Notes: generated by a model from the sequence alone, not told the origin. A DNA stretch of 44,855 bases from Alphaproteobacteria bacterium HGW-Alphaproteobacteria-7 (GCA_002842735.1 PHEB01000017.1:1-44855); one strand, 5' to 3'; shown: positions 1 through 8,759, counted from the stretch's first letter. A program made the numbers and translations.

Positions 1-238
1 AATCAAGGCGCAGGAAGCCGCCGAAACCCATGGTTGGCCCGCCCCCCGCACCATCGGCAGCGCGGTCGCATCCGACGCGTTCTTTCCCTTTGCCGACGGG
101 TTGATTTCCGCTGCCGAGGCTGGCGCGACTGCGGTAATCCAGCCGGGCGGATCGATCCGCGATGACGAAGTGATCGCTGCCGCCGACGCCGCAGGCCTTG
201 CGATGGTGTTCGCCAGGATGCGGCATTTCCGGCATTGA
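1..238 (+). CDS. purH: PurH, C-terminal fragment (AICAR transformylase/IMP cyclohydrolase)
   Basis: This is the last 78 residues of the bifunctional enzyme that carries out the final two steps of de novo purine (IMP) synthesis; the gene runs off the left edge of the window. The reading frame begins at base 2 and ends at TGA 236-238. The visible part has the family's [11 protein letters not shown] segment, followed by the [13 protein letters not shown] segment and the characteristic C-terminus ending MRHFRH, which matches the end of known PurH proteins. The fragment is intact to its stop. A 34-bp tandem repeat starts 18 bp after the stop. Identification is confident although only the C-terminus is seen. 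Confidence 0.93.
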   Translation, partial: IKAQEAAETHGWPAPRTIGSAVASDAFFPFADGLISAAEAGATAVIQPGGSIRDDEVIAAADAAGLAMVFARMRHFRH

Positions 239-256
239 TTTGCTGCCCCGCCGCTG

Positions 257-373
257 CGCTACTTGAGGGCGTGCTTGTGCCCTATCGCTTCGCTACTTGA
301 GGGCGTGCTTGTGCCCTATCGCTTCGCTACTTGAGGGCGTGCTTGTGCCCTATCGCTTCGCTACTTGAGGGCA
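257..373. repeat. 34-bp tandem repeat, 3.4 copies, each with a small hairpin
   Basis: Three identical 34-bp units (257-290, 291-324, 325-358) are followed by a partial fourth copy to about 373. Each unit reads CGCTACTTGAGGGCGTGCTT and then GTGCCCTATCGCTT. Within each unit AGGGC and GCCCT can pair around an 8-nt loop, so the array would form a row of short hairpins just after the purH stop. There are no unique spacers, so it is not a CRISPR array. It may serve as a 3' end structure for purH or be a simple minisatellite. The rest of 239-566 shows no other gene that I can support. Confidence 0.9.
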
Positions 374-566
374 TTGTTTGCTTTGCGGTTCACCGCATAC
401 TGCGAACGGTTCGGCTGATGTGGGCGGTATCGTAACTTTTTCTCAGCCGGTTCGTAACCAATCCGGCTTTCCAACAGAATTACTTTATGAATCCTGTGTT
501 CATCCCGGGGCAATTCAGCATCGGGCAGAGGCCGGGGCAACATTCATTCGAATCACGAGCTATCCC

Positions 567-743
567 ATGCGCCTGCTTGCTTCCGACCTGTATCGCAATT
601 TTGCCATCGGCTTTGTCGGCGGTGCATTGCTGGTCGCCGGAGCCAATGCCGATAGCTGGGGCAGCAAGCTGTCCTCACCCGCGCAGGCCGCCGAAACGCT
701 CAAAGCGCCCGCGCCCTCTGCCGAATTCGTGATCGCCCGCTAG
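567..743 (+). CDS. Small hypothetical protein with one membrane segment or signal peptide
   Basis: A 58-residue protein that I do not recognise. The frame stays open further upstream, but the ATG at 567 gives a sensible N-terminus: MRLLASDLYRNF followed by a hydrophobic, glycine- and alanine-rich stretch (about residues 12-27) and then an alanine/proline-rich polar tail ending EFVIAR. This looks like an anchored or exported small protein. It lies alone between purH and the Fur-family gene, in the same direction. Support is its codon usage and plausible signal segment, not family membership; it could be a chance frame. Confidence 0.5.
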   Translation: MRLLASDLYRNFAIGFVGGALLVAGANADSWGSKLSSPAQAAETLKAPAPSAEFVIAR

Positions 744-842
744 CGCGCTTTTCCGCCGATTATCGGGCAGACTTTCACCGCAACACCAGCTGATCGCCCG
801 AACCGCTTGGCGAATGCCGTCTGCATCGCCTATATCCGGCCT

Positions 843-1313
843 ATGGGACAGCACGCCGTCAGCCATTCGCACCATGAACACAGCGGCCACGACCTGATCG
901 CCGAGGCTGCACGCGCGCTGATGGCGGCGGGCGAACAGTGGACATCGATGCGCGAGGCAGTGTTTGCCGAACTCGCCCGGCACGAACGCCCGGTCTCAGC
1001 CTACGACATTGCCGACAATCTCTCCGCCGCGCGCGGCAAGCGGGTGGCACCCAACAGCGTCTATCGCATTCTTGACGTGTTTGTGGCGAACAACCTCGCG
1101 ATGCGGGTGGAAAGCGCCAACGCCTACCTCGCCAACACTCACCCCGGCTGCGCGCATGATTGCATCTTTCTGGTATGCGACGAATGCGGGGAAGCCGCCC
1201 ATGTCGATGACGAGGATGTCAGCCGCGCGGTGCGCGCCATTGCCGCCGCGCGCCAGTTCACGGCGCAGCGCGCGGTGCTGGAAATTCGCGGGCTGTGCAA
1301 AGCCTGCGCCTGA
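843..1313 (+). CDS. zur: Fur-family transcriptional regulator, probably the zinc sensor Zur
   Basis: A 156-residue Fur-superfamily repressor that would bind DNA when loaded with metal. The N-terminus is histidine-rich. A winged-helix region follows (SAYDIADNLSAARGKRVAPN and then SVYRILDVF, about residues 52-80). The C-terminal dimerisation part carries two CxxC pairs, C112/C115 (CDEC) and C152/C155 (CKAC), the structural zinc site typical of Zur and many Fur proteins. An additional C103/C107 and H100 lie just before it. I chose the ATG at 843 because the protein then has the usual family length; the frame is open upstream to 807. Fur family is certain; Zur rather than Fur or Irr is inferred from similarity in the cysteine region. 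It sits 69 bp upstream of dxs. Confidence 0.85.
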   Translation: MGQHAVSHSHHEHSGHDLIAEAARALMAAGEQWTSMREAVFAELARHERPVSAYDIADNLSAARGKRVAPNSVYRILDVFVANNLAMRVESANAYLANTHPGCAHDCIFLVCDECGEAAHVDDEDVSRAVRAIAAARQFTAQRAVLEIRGLCKACA

Positions 1314-1382
1314 TCGGCGTGCATTGACCTCGATCAAGCGTTCAATCGACACGCCCCAATTCGAAGTGTAAGGCCTTGGGCT

Positions 1383-3344
1383 ATGACGCAACTGCCGCAC
1401 ACACCCCCAAACACCCCACTGCTGGATCTGGTCAACACTCCCGACGATCTGCGCCGATTGAAGCCTGAACAGCTGCGCCAACTCGCCGATGAACTGCGCA
1501 GCGAGATGATCGATGCGGTCAGCACCTCGGGCGGGCATTTGGGATCGGGGCTGGGCGTGGTCGAACTGACCGTGGCAATCCACTATGTGTTCAACACCCC
1601 GCAAGACAAGCTGGTGTGGGATGTGGGCCACCAATGCTACCCGCACAAGATCATCACCGGGCGGCGTGACCGTATCCGCACGCTGCGGCAGGGCGGCGGG
1701 CTGAGCGGTTTTACCAAGCGCAGCGAGAGCGAATACGACCCCTTCGGCGCGGCGCATTCCTCCACCTCGATTTCTGCGGCGCTAGGTTTTGCCATCGCCA
1801 ACAAGCTGAAAGGCCGGCCGGGACGCGGCATCGCGGTGATCGGCGATGGTTCGATGAGCGCGGGCATGGCCTATGAAGCGATGAACAACGCCGCCCAAGC
1901 CGGGAACCGGCTGGTGGTGATCCTCAACGATAATGACATGTCGATTGCGCCGCCGGTGGGCGGGCTTTCGGCCTACCTTGCGCGGATGGTGTCATCATCC
2001 GAATATCTCGGCCTCCGCAGCCTGGCTTCCCGCGTGATCCAAAAGATGAGCCGCCGGATGCACGACACCATCGGCAAGGCGGAGGAATTCACCCGCGGCA
2101 TGGTGACTGGCGGAACGTTGTTCGAAGAACTGGGCTTTTACTATGTCGGCCCGATTGACGGGCACAATCTCGATCACCTGCTGCCGGTGCTGGAAAACGT
2201 GCGCGACACATCGGAAGGCCCGGTGCTGATCCATGTCGTCACCGAAAAGGGGAAAGGCTACGCACCGGCCGAAAACAGCGCTGACAAGTATCACGGCGTT
2301 CCCAAGTTCAACGTCATCACCGGCGAAAAGAGCAAGAGCGCAGCAGGCCCGCCTGCCTATCAGGACGTGTTCGGCCTGACGCTGGCGAAGCTGGCCGAGA
2401 GCGATGATCGCATCTGCGCGATCACCGCCGCCATGCCGTCTGGCACCGGGGTTGATAAATTTGCCAAGGCGCACCCCGCCCGCACCTTCGATGTCGGCAT
2501 TGCCGAACAGCACGCGGTGACCTTTGCGGCGGGTCTGGCGGCGGAAGGAATGCGGCCCTTCGCGGCGATTTATTCCACCTTCCTCCAGCGCGCCTATGAT
2601 CAGGTGGTGCATGATGTGTGCATCCAGAATCTGCCGGTGCGCTTTGCGATTGACCGCGCCGGGCTGGTCGGCGCGGACGGAGCGACCCATGCCGGATCGT
2701 TCGACGTCACCTATCTCGCCACCCTGCCCAACATGGTGGTGATGGCCGCCGCCGACGAGGCAGAGCTGGTGCACATGACCTACACCGCCGCCGAATATGA
2801 CGATGGCCCCATCGCCTTTCGTTACCCGCGCGGCAATGGAACCGGGGTGCCTTTGCCAGACGTTCCGGTGAAGCTGGAAATCGGCAAAGGCCGGTTGGTG
2901 CGTGCCAATAAGCTTGGGGGCACCAAGGTCGCGATCCTCTCATTGGGCGCGCGGCTGACCGAGGCGCTGAAAGCTGCCGACGTGCTGGAGGCCAAGGGGC
3001 TGTCCACCACGGTCGCCGATATGCGCTTTGCCAAGCCATTGGACCATGATCTGATCGCCCGGCTGATGCGCACCCACGAAGTTGTGGTGACGGTGGAAGA
3101 AGGATCAATCGGCGGGCTGGGGGCGCATGTGCTGACCTTTGCCAGCGACGAAGGCCTGACCGATGGCGGATTGAAAGTGCGCACCTTGCGCCTGCCCGAT
3201 TGCTTCATCGATCACGATGATCCGATGAAGCAATATGACGCAGCCGGGTTGAACGCCCCGCAGATTGTGGACACGGTGCTGAAGGCGCTGAAGCACAATT
3301 TCACCGGAATAGAGGCGGAAAATGCCGAGGGAGCGCGCGCCTGA
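1383..3344 (+). CDS. dxs: 1-deoxy-D-xylulose-5-phosphate synthase
   Basis: A 653-residue thiamine-diphosphate enzyme that condenses pyruvate and glyceraldehyde 3-phosphate, the first step of the MEP isoprenoid pathway. The order of motifs is standard: [27 protein letters not shown], the ThDP motif [17 protein letters not shown] ending in NDNDMSI, then the transketolase-like pyrimidine domain ([31 protein letters not shown]) and a C-terminal transketolase domain with [15 protein letters not shown]. Length is normal for the family. It is cytoplasmic and would feed carotenoid, quinone and possibly bacteriochlorophyll side-chain synthesis. The stop lies inside a hairpin that probably ends the transcript. 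Convergent with the mlaA gene. Confidence 0.98.
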   Translation: MTQLPHTPPNTPLLDLVNTPDDLRRLKPEQLRQLADELRSEMIDAVSTSGGHLGSGLGVVELTVAIHYVFNTPQDKLVWDVGHQCYPHKIITGRRDRIRTLRQGGGLSGFTKRSESEYDPFGAAHSSTSISAALGFAIANKLKGRPGRGIAVIGDGSMSAGMAYEAMNNAAQAGNRLVVILNDNDMSIAPPVGGLSAYLARMVSSSEYLGLRSLASRVIQKMSRRMHDTIGKAEEFTRGMVTGGTLFEELGFYYVGPIDGHNLDHLLPVLENVRDTSEGPVLIHVVTEKGKGYAPAENSADKYHGVPKFNVITGEKSKSAAGPPAYQDVFGLTLAKLAESDDRICAITAAMPSGTGVDKFAKAHPARTFDVGIAEQHAVTFAAGLAAEGMRPFAAIYSTFLQRAYDQVVHDVCIQNLPVRFAIDRAGLVGADGATHAGSFDVTYLATLPNMVVMAAADEAELVHMTYTAAEYDDGPIAFRYPRGNGTGVPLPDVPVKLEIGKGRLVRANKLGGTKVAILSLGARLTEALKAADVLEAKGLSTTVADMRFAKPLDHDLIARLMRTHEVVVTVEEGSIGGLGAHVLTFASDEGLTDGGLKVRTLRLPDCFIDHDDPMKQYDAAGLNAPQIVDTVLKALKHNFTGIEAENAEGARA

Positions 3345-3364
3345 TCGTCCGGCAGGCGCGCTTT
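3335..3364 (+). terminator. Hairpin over the dxs stop codon, terminator-like
   Basis: GCGCGCCTG (3335-3343) pairs perfectly with CAGGCGCGC (3353-3361) around a 9-nt loop and is followed by TTT. The left arm contains the dxs stop codon TGA. The U-run is only three bases, so this is a weak intrinsic terminator by classical criteria, though its place between convergent genes supports that role. Confidence 0.5.
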
Positions 3365-3366
3365 AC

Positions 3367-4356
3367 TCAGCGCCCTCCCGGCGCTTGGCCGGCAGTGATC
3401 TGCAACCGTTCAGACAACGACAATGACGTCTCCGGTGGCAGGTCGTCTGGCGGCGTTGGTGCAGCATCTTCGGCTTCTGGCTCTTCGATCACCTCGCCCT
3501 TCAGCGCCGCGATTTCGCGCCGCCGCCGTTCAAGATAGGTTTCGCGCCGCATCCCATAGGGATCGTCGGATTCGCGGATTTCGGCCAGCTCGGCATCAAA
3601 TTCAAGCCGCGAATCCAGGCCGTTGACCACGAAATAGGCCGCCGCATATTCGAATTTATCAAACGGCTTGCCAACCACGAACGGCAACAGCGCCTGATCC
3701 AGCAGACCGCCGATCGTGTCCCGCACCGTCGTCGCGCCGGTGATCGGCAGATAGAGATACGGCCCCGATCCCCCCCCGTAATAGCCAAAAGTATTGGCAA
3801 ACCCGTTGCGGCGATAGGGCAGGCCGATGCCGGGCTTGCCCGCGACATCGATCAATCCGCCCAGCCCCAGCGTCGAATTGATCGCCAACCGGCCCAAAGT
3901 TTCGAATGTCTTGCCAATCTTGCCCTGCAGCAGGAAATTGAGCGCATTGCTCGGTTCGCCGAGATTACGCACGACATTGCCCAGCCCGTCGCGGATTGGT
4001 TCGGGCAGGCCATCACGATAGGCATAGGCCAGCGGTTCGACCAGCGCCTGATCGACCGCCTGACTGATGCGATAGCTTTCGGCGTTGAACTGTTCGGCAG
4101 GGTCGCCTGCGGGCGGGCCATAGCTGCCTTCGATGATGATTTCATTGCCCTGCGCATCATCATCCTGTTCCTCGCCTGGCACCGTGGCGGGGTCAGCATC
4201 GGCAGGCGGGGCACTATCCTGCACCGCTGCCAGACTCCACATGATCGGGGTCACGGGCAGGTATGCTTGGGGCGGCGTCGCGGGCACCGGCCCGGCCGCT
4301 GACAGCGCAGCGCCAAACAACGCAGGTGGTGCGGAAATCAGCAAAAGGCCCGGCAT
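3367..4356 (-). CDS. mlaA: MlaA/VacJ family outer-membrane lipid-asymmetry protein, without a lipobox
   Basis: A 329-residue protein of the MlaA (VacJ) family, which removes mislocalised phospholipids from the outer leaflet of the outer membrane and passes them to the Mla pathway. Visible family segments include FNAESYRISQAVDQALVEPL, NVVRNLGEPSNALNFLLQGK, INSTLGLGGLIDVAGKPGI and FANTFGYYGGGSGPYLYLPI, then TVRDTIGGLLDQALLPFV. The N-terminus is hydrophobic, but I see no cysteine there, so it is not a typical lipoprotein. The C-terminal 60 residues are acidic and proline-rich. The start at 4356 has GGAG upstream. It is transcribed alone, toward dxs. Confidence 0.9.
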   Translation of the reverse strand: MPGLLLISAPPALFGAALSAAGPVPATPPQAYLPVTPIMWSLAAVQDSAPPADADPATVPGEEQDDDAQGNEIIIEGSYGPPAGDPAEQFNAESYRISQAVDQALVEPLAYAYRDGLPEPIRDGLGNVVRNLGEPSNALNFLLQGKIGKTFETLGRLAINSTLGLGGLIDVAGKPGIGLPYRRNGFANTFGYYGGGSGPYLYLPITGATTVRDTIGGLLDQALLPFVVGKPFDKFEYAAAYFVVNGLDSRLEFDAELAEIRESDDPYGMRRETYLERRRREIAALKGEVIEEPEAEDAAPTPPDDLPPETSLSLSERLQITAGQAPGGR

Positions 4357-4472
4357 TCTAATTCTCCGATTCCCCTTTGCACACAGGCGACGGGCATCAT
4401 GACACGTGTTGCTCTTTAAGCACTCTCTCTATACCCCCGCTTAACCGCCTGACGTGTTTGTGCAAGGTTTCC

Positions 4473-5270
4473 ATGTCCCTGATCCAGATTAACCGCGAAG
4501 GCGCGGTCACCACCCTCACGCTCAACCGGGCAGAGACGATGAACCCGCTCGGCGCGCCGGGGGACGGGGATGCGTTTGTGGCGGTCGTCAATGCGATCAA
4601 CCGCGATATGGAATGCCGCGTGGTGATCCTGACCGGTGCAGGCCGGGCGTTCAGCGCGGGCGGCGATATCAAGGCGATGCAGAACAAGGCGGGCACGTTT
4701 GGCGGCACTGCGCCCGCGATCTCGGACGGCTATCGCGATAATATCCACCTGATGCTGCGCGCGCTCTATGGCATCCGCGTGCCGGTGATCGCGGCGGTCA
4801 ATGGCCCGGCGATCGGGCTGGGCTGCGATGTCGCCTGCCTCGCCGATATCCGCATTGCAAGCGAGAGCGCGAAGTTCGGGGTGACGTTCCTGAAACTCGG
4901 CATCATCCCCGGCGATGGCGGCACCTGGATCCTGCCGCGCGTGATCGGCATGAGCCGCGCGGCGGAACTGTTCTACACCGGCGACGTGATCGACGCGGCA
5001 ACGGCGAAGGATTGGGGGCTGGTGAGCCGGGTGGTCGCCGCCGATGCGCTGATGGATGAAGCCCGCGCGCTCGCCGCCAAAATCGCCGCGCTGCCCCCGC
5101 ACGCGCTGCGCCACACCAAGAACCTGCTGCGCCAGGGACAGCAGATCAGCTATGATTCTGCGCTGGAAATGGCCGCCAACACGCAGGCAATGATGCATAC
5201 CACCGCCGACCATGCCGAAGGCGTCGCCGCGCTGATCGAAAAACGCGGCGCAGTGTTTACGGGAGAGTAA
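4473..5270 (+). CDS. Crotonase-superfamily protein (annotated type: enoyl-CoA hydratase/isomerase)
   Basis: A 265-residue crotonase-fold protein acting on acyl-CoA thioesters. The two oxyanion-hole regions are clear: GAGRAFSAGGDIKAM (about residues 55-69) and NGPAIGLGCDVACLADIRIA (about 110-129). The ATG at 4473 is chosen because family similarity begins at MSLIQINREG. The residues that align with the two catalytic glutamates of classical enoyl-CoA hydratase (rat Glu144 and Glu164) are Asp119 and Phe139, so simple hydratase activity is doubtful; an isomerase, thioesterase-like or other crotonase reaction is possible, with Asp148 in PGDGG a candidate catalytic residue. It stands alone and its 3' end overlaps the opposing NnrU-like gene by 14 bp. 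Confidence 0.88.
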   Translation: MSLIQINREGAVTTLTLNRAETMNPLGAPGDGDAFVAVVNAINRDMECRVVILTGAGRAFSAGGDIKAMQNKAGTFGGTAPAISDGYRDNIHLMLRALYGIRVPVIAAVNGPAIGLGCDVACLADIRIASESAKFGVTFLKLGIIPGDGGTWILPRVIGMSRAAELFYTGDVIDAATAKDWGLVSRVVAADALMDEARALAAKIAALPPHALRHTKNLLRQGQQISYDSALEMAANTQAMMHTTADHAEGVAALIEKRGAVFTGE

Positions 5271-5940
5271 TCAGGCGCCACAGCCCCGCCGGGATACCTG
5301 CCACGTAGAAATGCAGCCAGCTGGCGATCAGCCACAACACAACGCCCCCGACCAGCGGCACCGCGCCGACCGACAAAAACTTGCCCCAGCGCGGCCAGTA
5401 ACTGGTCCTTCGTTCCCACGTCGCCCAGGCATCGCCCATCAACGCCCGTTTCTTGGCGTCCTGCAAATACGCGCCGACCAGCGCGAGCACGCCCATTGCC
5501 AGCGCGGTGATCAGCGTGCGGGTGCTCCACCACAGCACGATGTGTGAAAGCGCCCACAACGCGATGCCCCACATCATCGGGTGACGGGTGACGAGGAACA
5601 CGCCCCGAGGCTCAGCCCGCGCTTGCGTTTGCGCCATCGGGGTCGGCAGCGCGGGGTTGCCGATCAGTGAACCGGCCAGCAGGATCATCGCGGGCAGGGT
5701 CAGCAACGTGGTGATGACCCAACCGATCTCGCCCGAACGCGGCAGATCGGTAGGCGGCGCGGCTTTGAACGCGATATAGACCCATGCCAGCGTTGCAAAG
5801 CTCACCAGCGAATAGGCGATCCGAAAGCCGCCCACGCCCAGCGCCTTGACCAGGGAGCTACGCAGCGGATGCGACATCGCGAAATGCGTACCGACAAAGG
5901 CGACATTCGCCGCGATCAGTGCAACAAGTGATCCGTCCAT
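5257..5940 (-). CDS. NnrU family integral membrane protein
   Basis: A 227-residue protein with about six hydrophobic segments, matching the NnrU family (membrane proteins first named near denitrification genes and related to isoprenylcysteine methyltransferase-type membrane enzymes). Recognisable segments are FVGTHFAMSHPLRSSLVKAL near the N-terminus, LVTRHPMMWGIALWALSHIV in the middle and GDAWATWERRTSYWP toward the end. The start at 5940 is supported by a GGAGG ribosome binding site 9-13 bases upstream; the frame is open farther upstream but that part is not protein-like. It is the last gene of the minus-strand block after the two amidohydrolases. Its biochemical role is not established. Confidence 0.85.
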   Translation of the reverse strand: MDGSLVALIAANVAFVGTHFAMSHPLRSSLVKALGVGGFRIAYSLVSFATLAWVYIAFKAAPPTDLPRSGEIGWVITTLLTLPAMILLAGSLIGNPALPTPMAQTQARAEPRGVFLVTRHPMMWGIALWALSHIVLWWSTRTLITALAMGVLALVGAYLQDAKKRALMGDAWATWERRTSYWPRWGKFLSVGAVPLVGGVVLWLIASWLHFYVAGIPAGLWRLITLP

Positions 5941-5965
5941 GCGTGCATCCTCCGTTAGGTCTTGG

Positions 5966-7276
5966 CTACCAGTCGTAAGCCTTGGGCCGTGCGCTTTCAT
6001 CAAGGTTGCGGTAGCGGTCGCGCAAGCCGGTCTGGTGGTTTTCGAGGTTTTGTTCGACCCCGCCGATGAACACCCGCGTCGGCACGGAGCCGACTTCGAG
6101 CGGATCACCATCCCACATCACCACATCGCCCAGCGCGCCTGCTTTCAGCACACCTGCCTTGCCGCCCATGCCGCTGATGTCGGCGGGGACGGAACTGATC
6201 GCGGCAAAGGCCTTGCCCCAATCCATGCCCGTCGCGCCGGGCATCCGGGTCAGCGCGACCAGATTGCCGGCCACCTGCTGCAAACGGCGCGGGTCCTGCA
6301 TGGTTGACGCATTGATCGCCACCTTCACCCCGGCGCGCGCCAGCCGCCCCGCATTGCTTTGGGTGGCGCCCAGTTGTTCAAAGGTTTCAGGCAGGTCGGT
6401 CAGCCCATCGGCGATCACCGGCACGCCCGCTGCGGCGATGGCATCAGCCACCAGCCACCCTTCGTTCGCGCCAACCAGCACCATATCAAGCCGTGGGTAC
6501 TGCGATTTGAGCCCCAGCACAGCGCGGATATCCGCCGCCCGTTCCACCGCGACATAAAGCTTCTGCCGCCCCGTCACCACCGGCACCAGCGCCTCGGCGT
6601 CGAAGCGGGTGAGCAGCACGTCATCATCTTTCGTGATTTCGGTGGTCTGCGGAATCCCGGACTTGCCGACCAGCGCCTGCGCTTCGCGCAACGCCGCGCT
6701 CAGCAAGGCATAGGCTGCGACCCGGCTGCCGCCTGCGCGCTGCGCGCCGCCTTCGCCCAGATTGATCATCTGGAACGCGCGCGCCTGCATCACCGGGTTG
6801 GCATCACCGTCCAGATCGATGATCGCACCTTGTCCGGCAAAGATTGATCCGGCGGGCATGGTCGTCGTGGCCGCGCGGGTGATCCCTGAGGCACGGTGGA
6901 CAAGGATGTGCTGCGAAGCCGGATTGATCGCGGTGGAGGTATCCAATGCCGCACTGAACGGGGTGCCGCGCGCGGAAATATCGTTCGATTCGCTCACCGC
7001 CGAAACATCCGACAGGCCCAGCGATGTGACCGTGGCGAACAGGCCGGGTGTCACCCACGCCCCGCCCGCATCAACACTTGCCCCACCCGTGGGCGCGCCG
7101 CTGGCAGGCCCGGCATAGACCACGCTGCCGCCGCGCACGACCACAGTGCCGCCTTCAATCGGCGCACCGCCATCGCCCAGCACCAGCCGGGCATTGGTGA
7201 TTGTCACGTCCTGCGCCAATGCGGGCGCGGAGCCGAGCGCCAGCGCGCTCACGGCAATTTGAAGCAGCCGCTTCAT
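5966..7276 (-). CDS. Secreted amidohydrolase-family protein lacking the metal-site histidines
   Basis: A 436-residue exported member of the imidazolonepropionase-like amidohydrolase superfamily, with a signal peptide ending near ALAQD (residues 1-22). The fold is indicated by VVVRGGSVVYAG, the VTPGL strand and the C-terminal GALGDVVMWDGDPLEVGSV segment. The first metal-binding motif is gone: where relatives have GLID-x-H-x-H-x-G, this protein has GLFATVTSLG, so both histidines are replaced (by V83 and S85). Later metal-ligand positions also look substituted (for example VGANEGW). It begins within the stop of the upstream, apparently active homologue (ATGA overlap, 7273-7276), suggesting coupled translation and perhaps a non-catalytic partner subunit. 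Confidence 0.88.
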   Translation of the reverse strand: MKRLLQIAVSALALGSAPALAQDVTITNARLVLGDGGAPIEGGTVVVRGGSVVYAGPASGAPTGGASVDAGGAWVTPGLFATVTSLGLSDVSAVSESNDISARGTPFSAALDTSTAINPASQHILVHRASGITRAATTTMPAGSIFAGQGAIIDLDGDANPVMQARAFQMINLGEGGAQRAGGSRVAAYALLSAALREAQALVGKSGIPQTTEITKDDDVLLTRFDAEALVPVVTGRQKLYVAVERAADIRAVLGLKSQYPRLDMVLVGANEGWLVADAIAAAGVPVIADGLTDLPETFEQLGATQSNAGRLARAGVKVAINASTMQDPRRLQQVAGNLVALTRMPGATGMDWGKAFAAISSVPADISGMGGKAGVLKAGALGDVVMWDGDPLEVGSVPTRVFIGGVEQNLENHQTGLRDRYRNLDESARPKAYDW

Positions 7277-8709
7277 TTCACATCTCCTTCGCCGGGCTGG
7301 CCCAGCTCAAAATCGCTGACGGGCCGCATCTTGGGGTTGGTGGCATCAAACATCAGCGCGCCGTCGATCCAGACCTTTTCGGGCCTTGAATACACACTCA
7401 GCGGATCGCCGTTCCACAGCACCACATCGGCCATCTTGCCCACTTCGAGGCTGCCGGTCATGTCTTCGATCCCCATCGCCTTGGCGGCGTTATAGGTAAT
7501 CCACTGGATCGCGGTCGCATCGGGAATATCGATGCCGAGCCTTTGGCCCGCCTTCTGCGCCTTGGCGGCTTCCTGATTCAATCGCTGAATGTCGTTCTTG
7601 TCATCCGAATGGATCACCACGCAGGCGCCTTCGCGTTGCAGGAAAGCCGCGTTTTCAAGAATGCCGTCATAGCTTTCCATCTTGAAGCCATACCAATCGG
7701 CCCAGACTGCGCTGCACACATCGTTTTCACGCAGCAGATCGCCGATCTTGTAGGCCTCAACCGCGTGGTGGAAGGCGCTGACTTTGTAGCCCATTTCCTT
7801 GGCCATATCCAAAACCAGCGCCATTTCATCGGCGCGGTAACAATGGTTGTGGATCAGGATATCGCCCTTGAGCACGCCGACCAGCGTTTCCTTGCCGAGA
7901 TCGCGTTTCGCCTTCGGGTCATTGGCATAGTTGATCGCGCCGAGCCAGGTTTCACGGTTGACCGCGAAATTGCCCATCCGGGTCGAAGGCATCCGCCCAC
8001 GGCTGCCATAAACACGCTTGGGATTCTCCCCGCAGGCCATTTTCATGCCGTAAGGCGCGCCGGGGAACTTCATCCCCTGCACCGTGCGCGCGGCCACGTT
8101 TTTCAGCGTGACTGAACGCCCACCCATCAGGTTGGCCGAACCGGGCAGGATTTGCAGCGCCGTAATCCCGCCATTTGCGAGCGCGCGGGTGAAGCCGGGG
8201 TCTTGCGGCCAGACCGAATGTTCGGCCCAGACTTCGGGCGTGGTCGGGCTGGTCGCCTCGTTCCCGTCCGAATGCGCGTTGACGCTGGGCGAGGGATAAT
8301 CGCCAAGGTGCGAGTGGATGTCGATGATGCCGGGGGTGACGAATTTGCCGGTGCCGTCAAACACCGCAATATCCGCCGGGATCGGGGTGTCCGGCCCGCC
8401 GATCGAGGTGATCTTGCCCCCGCTCATGAACACCACACCGTTTTCGATTTTGCCGCCCTTGCCATCATAGATCGTCGCGCCGCGGATCGCGGTGGCGATG
8501 TTGGGGTAGGGCTTATAGGTCGAGGGGAATACGCCGTCGGATTCCACCTTGGCGGCGAATTTCTTGTCGTCAGCCTTGGTGCTGGCAACATCGCCCCCGC
8601 CAGCGTTCCCGCCAGCATTCCCGGTTGTGGCGCAGGCGCTGAGCGCAAGTGCGCTGGCGATAGTGGCAAATGCGCCAATGCGCGCACGCAGATTTTGTCT
8701 TGAGATCAT
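7273..8709 (-). CDS. Exported amidohydrolase, predicted lipoprotein
   Basis: A 478-residue metal-dependent amidohydrolase of the imidazolonepropionase/dipeptidase-like type. The N-terminus carries a lipoprotein signal, LALSAC, with the lipid-bearing cysteine at residue 26. The metal motif is present as IDIHSHLGDYPS (H132, H134), and other likely ligands follow in LIHNHCYRADEM and SAFHHAVEAYK and in VVIHSDDKND. The C-terminus has the usual ITYNAAKAMGIEDMTGSLEV segment and KMADVVLWNGDPLSVYSRPE. I chose ATG 8709 because it starts the signal peptide. A strong hairpin (8717-8759) lies immediately upstream and covers the ribosome binding site. Upstream is a POT peptide transporter gene, so an amide or peptide substrate is likely but not shown. 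Confidence 0.92.
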   Translation of the reverse strand: MISRQNLRARIGAFATIASALALSACATTGNAGGNAGGGDVASTKADDKKFAAKVESDGVFPSTYKPYPNIATAIRGATIYDGKGGKIENGVVFMSGGKITSIGGPDTPIPADIAVFDGTGKFVTPGIIDIHSHLGDYPSPSVNAHSDGNEATSPTTPEVWAEHSVWPQDPGFTRALANGGITALQILPGSANLMGGRSVTLKNVAARTVQGMKFPGAPYGMKMACGENPKRVYGSRGRMPSTRMGNFAVNRETWLGAINYANDPKAKRDLGKETLVGVLKGDILIHNHCYRADEMALVLDMAKEMGYKVSAFHHAVEAYKIGDLLRENDVCSAVWADWYGFKMESYDGILENAAFLQREGACVVIHSDDKNDIQRLNQEAAKAQKAGQRLGIDIPDATAIQWITYNAAKAMGIEDMTGSLEVGKMADVVLWNGDPLSVYSRPEKVWIDGALMFDATNPKMRPVSDFELGQPGEGDVK

Positions 8710-8716
8710 CGAAAAC

Positions 8717-8759
8717 CCTTCCGTTTCCCCGGCGCGAAGTGTGCCGAGGAAACGGAAGG
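8717..8759 (-). promoter_or_regulatory. 16-bp hairpin covering the amidohydrolase ribosome binding site
   Basis: CCTTCCGTTTCC (8717-8728) is an exact inverted repeat of GGAAACGGAAGG (8748-8759); inside it CGGC (8730-8733) pairs with GCCG (8743-8746), separated by one C/A mismatch. In the minus-strand transcript the 3' arm holds the GGAAGG of the ribosome binding site for ATG 8709 and is followed by GTTTTCG. It could end POT transcription, hide the ribosome binding site, or both. Confidence 0.7.

Noticed and set aside
257..373. CRISPR array
   Set aside because: The 34-bp units are contiguous identical repeats with no unique spacers and no cas gene is present.
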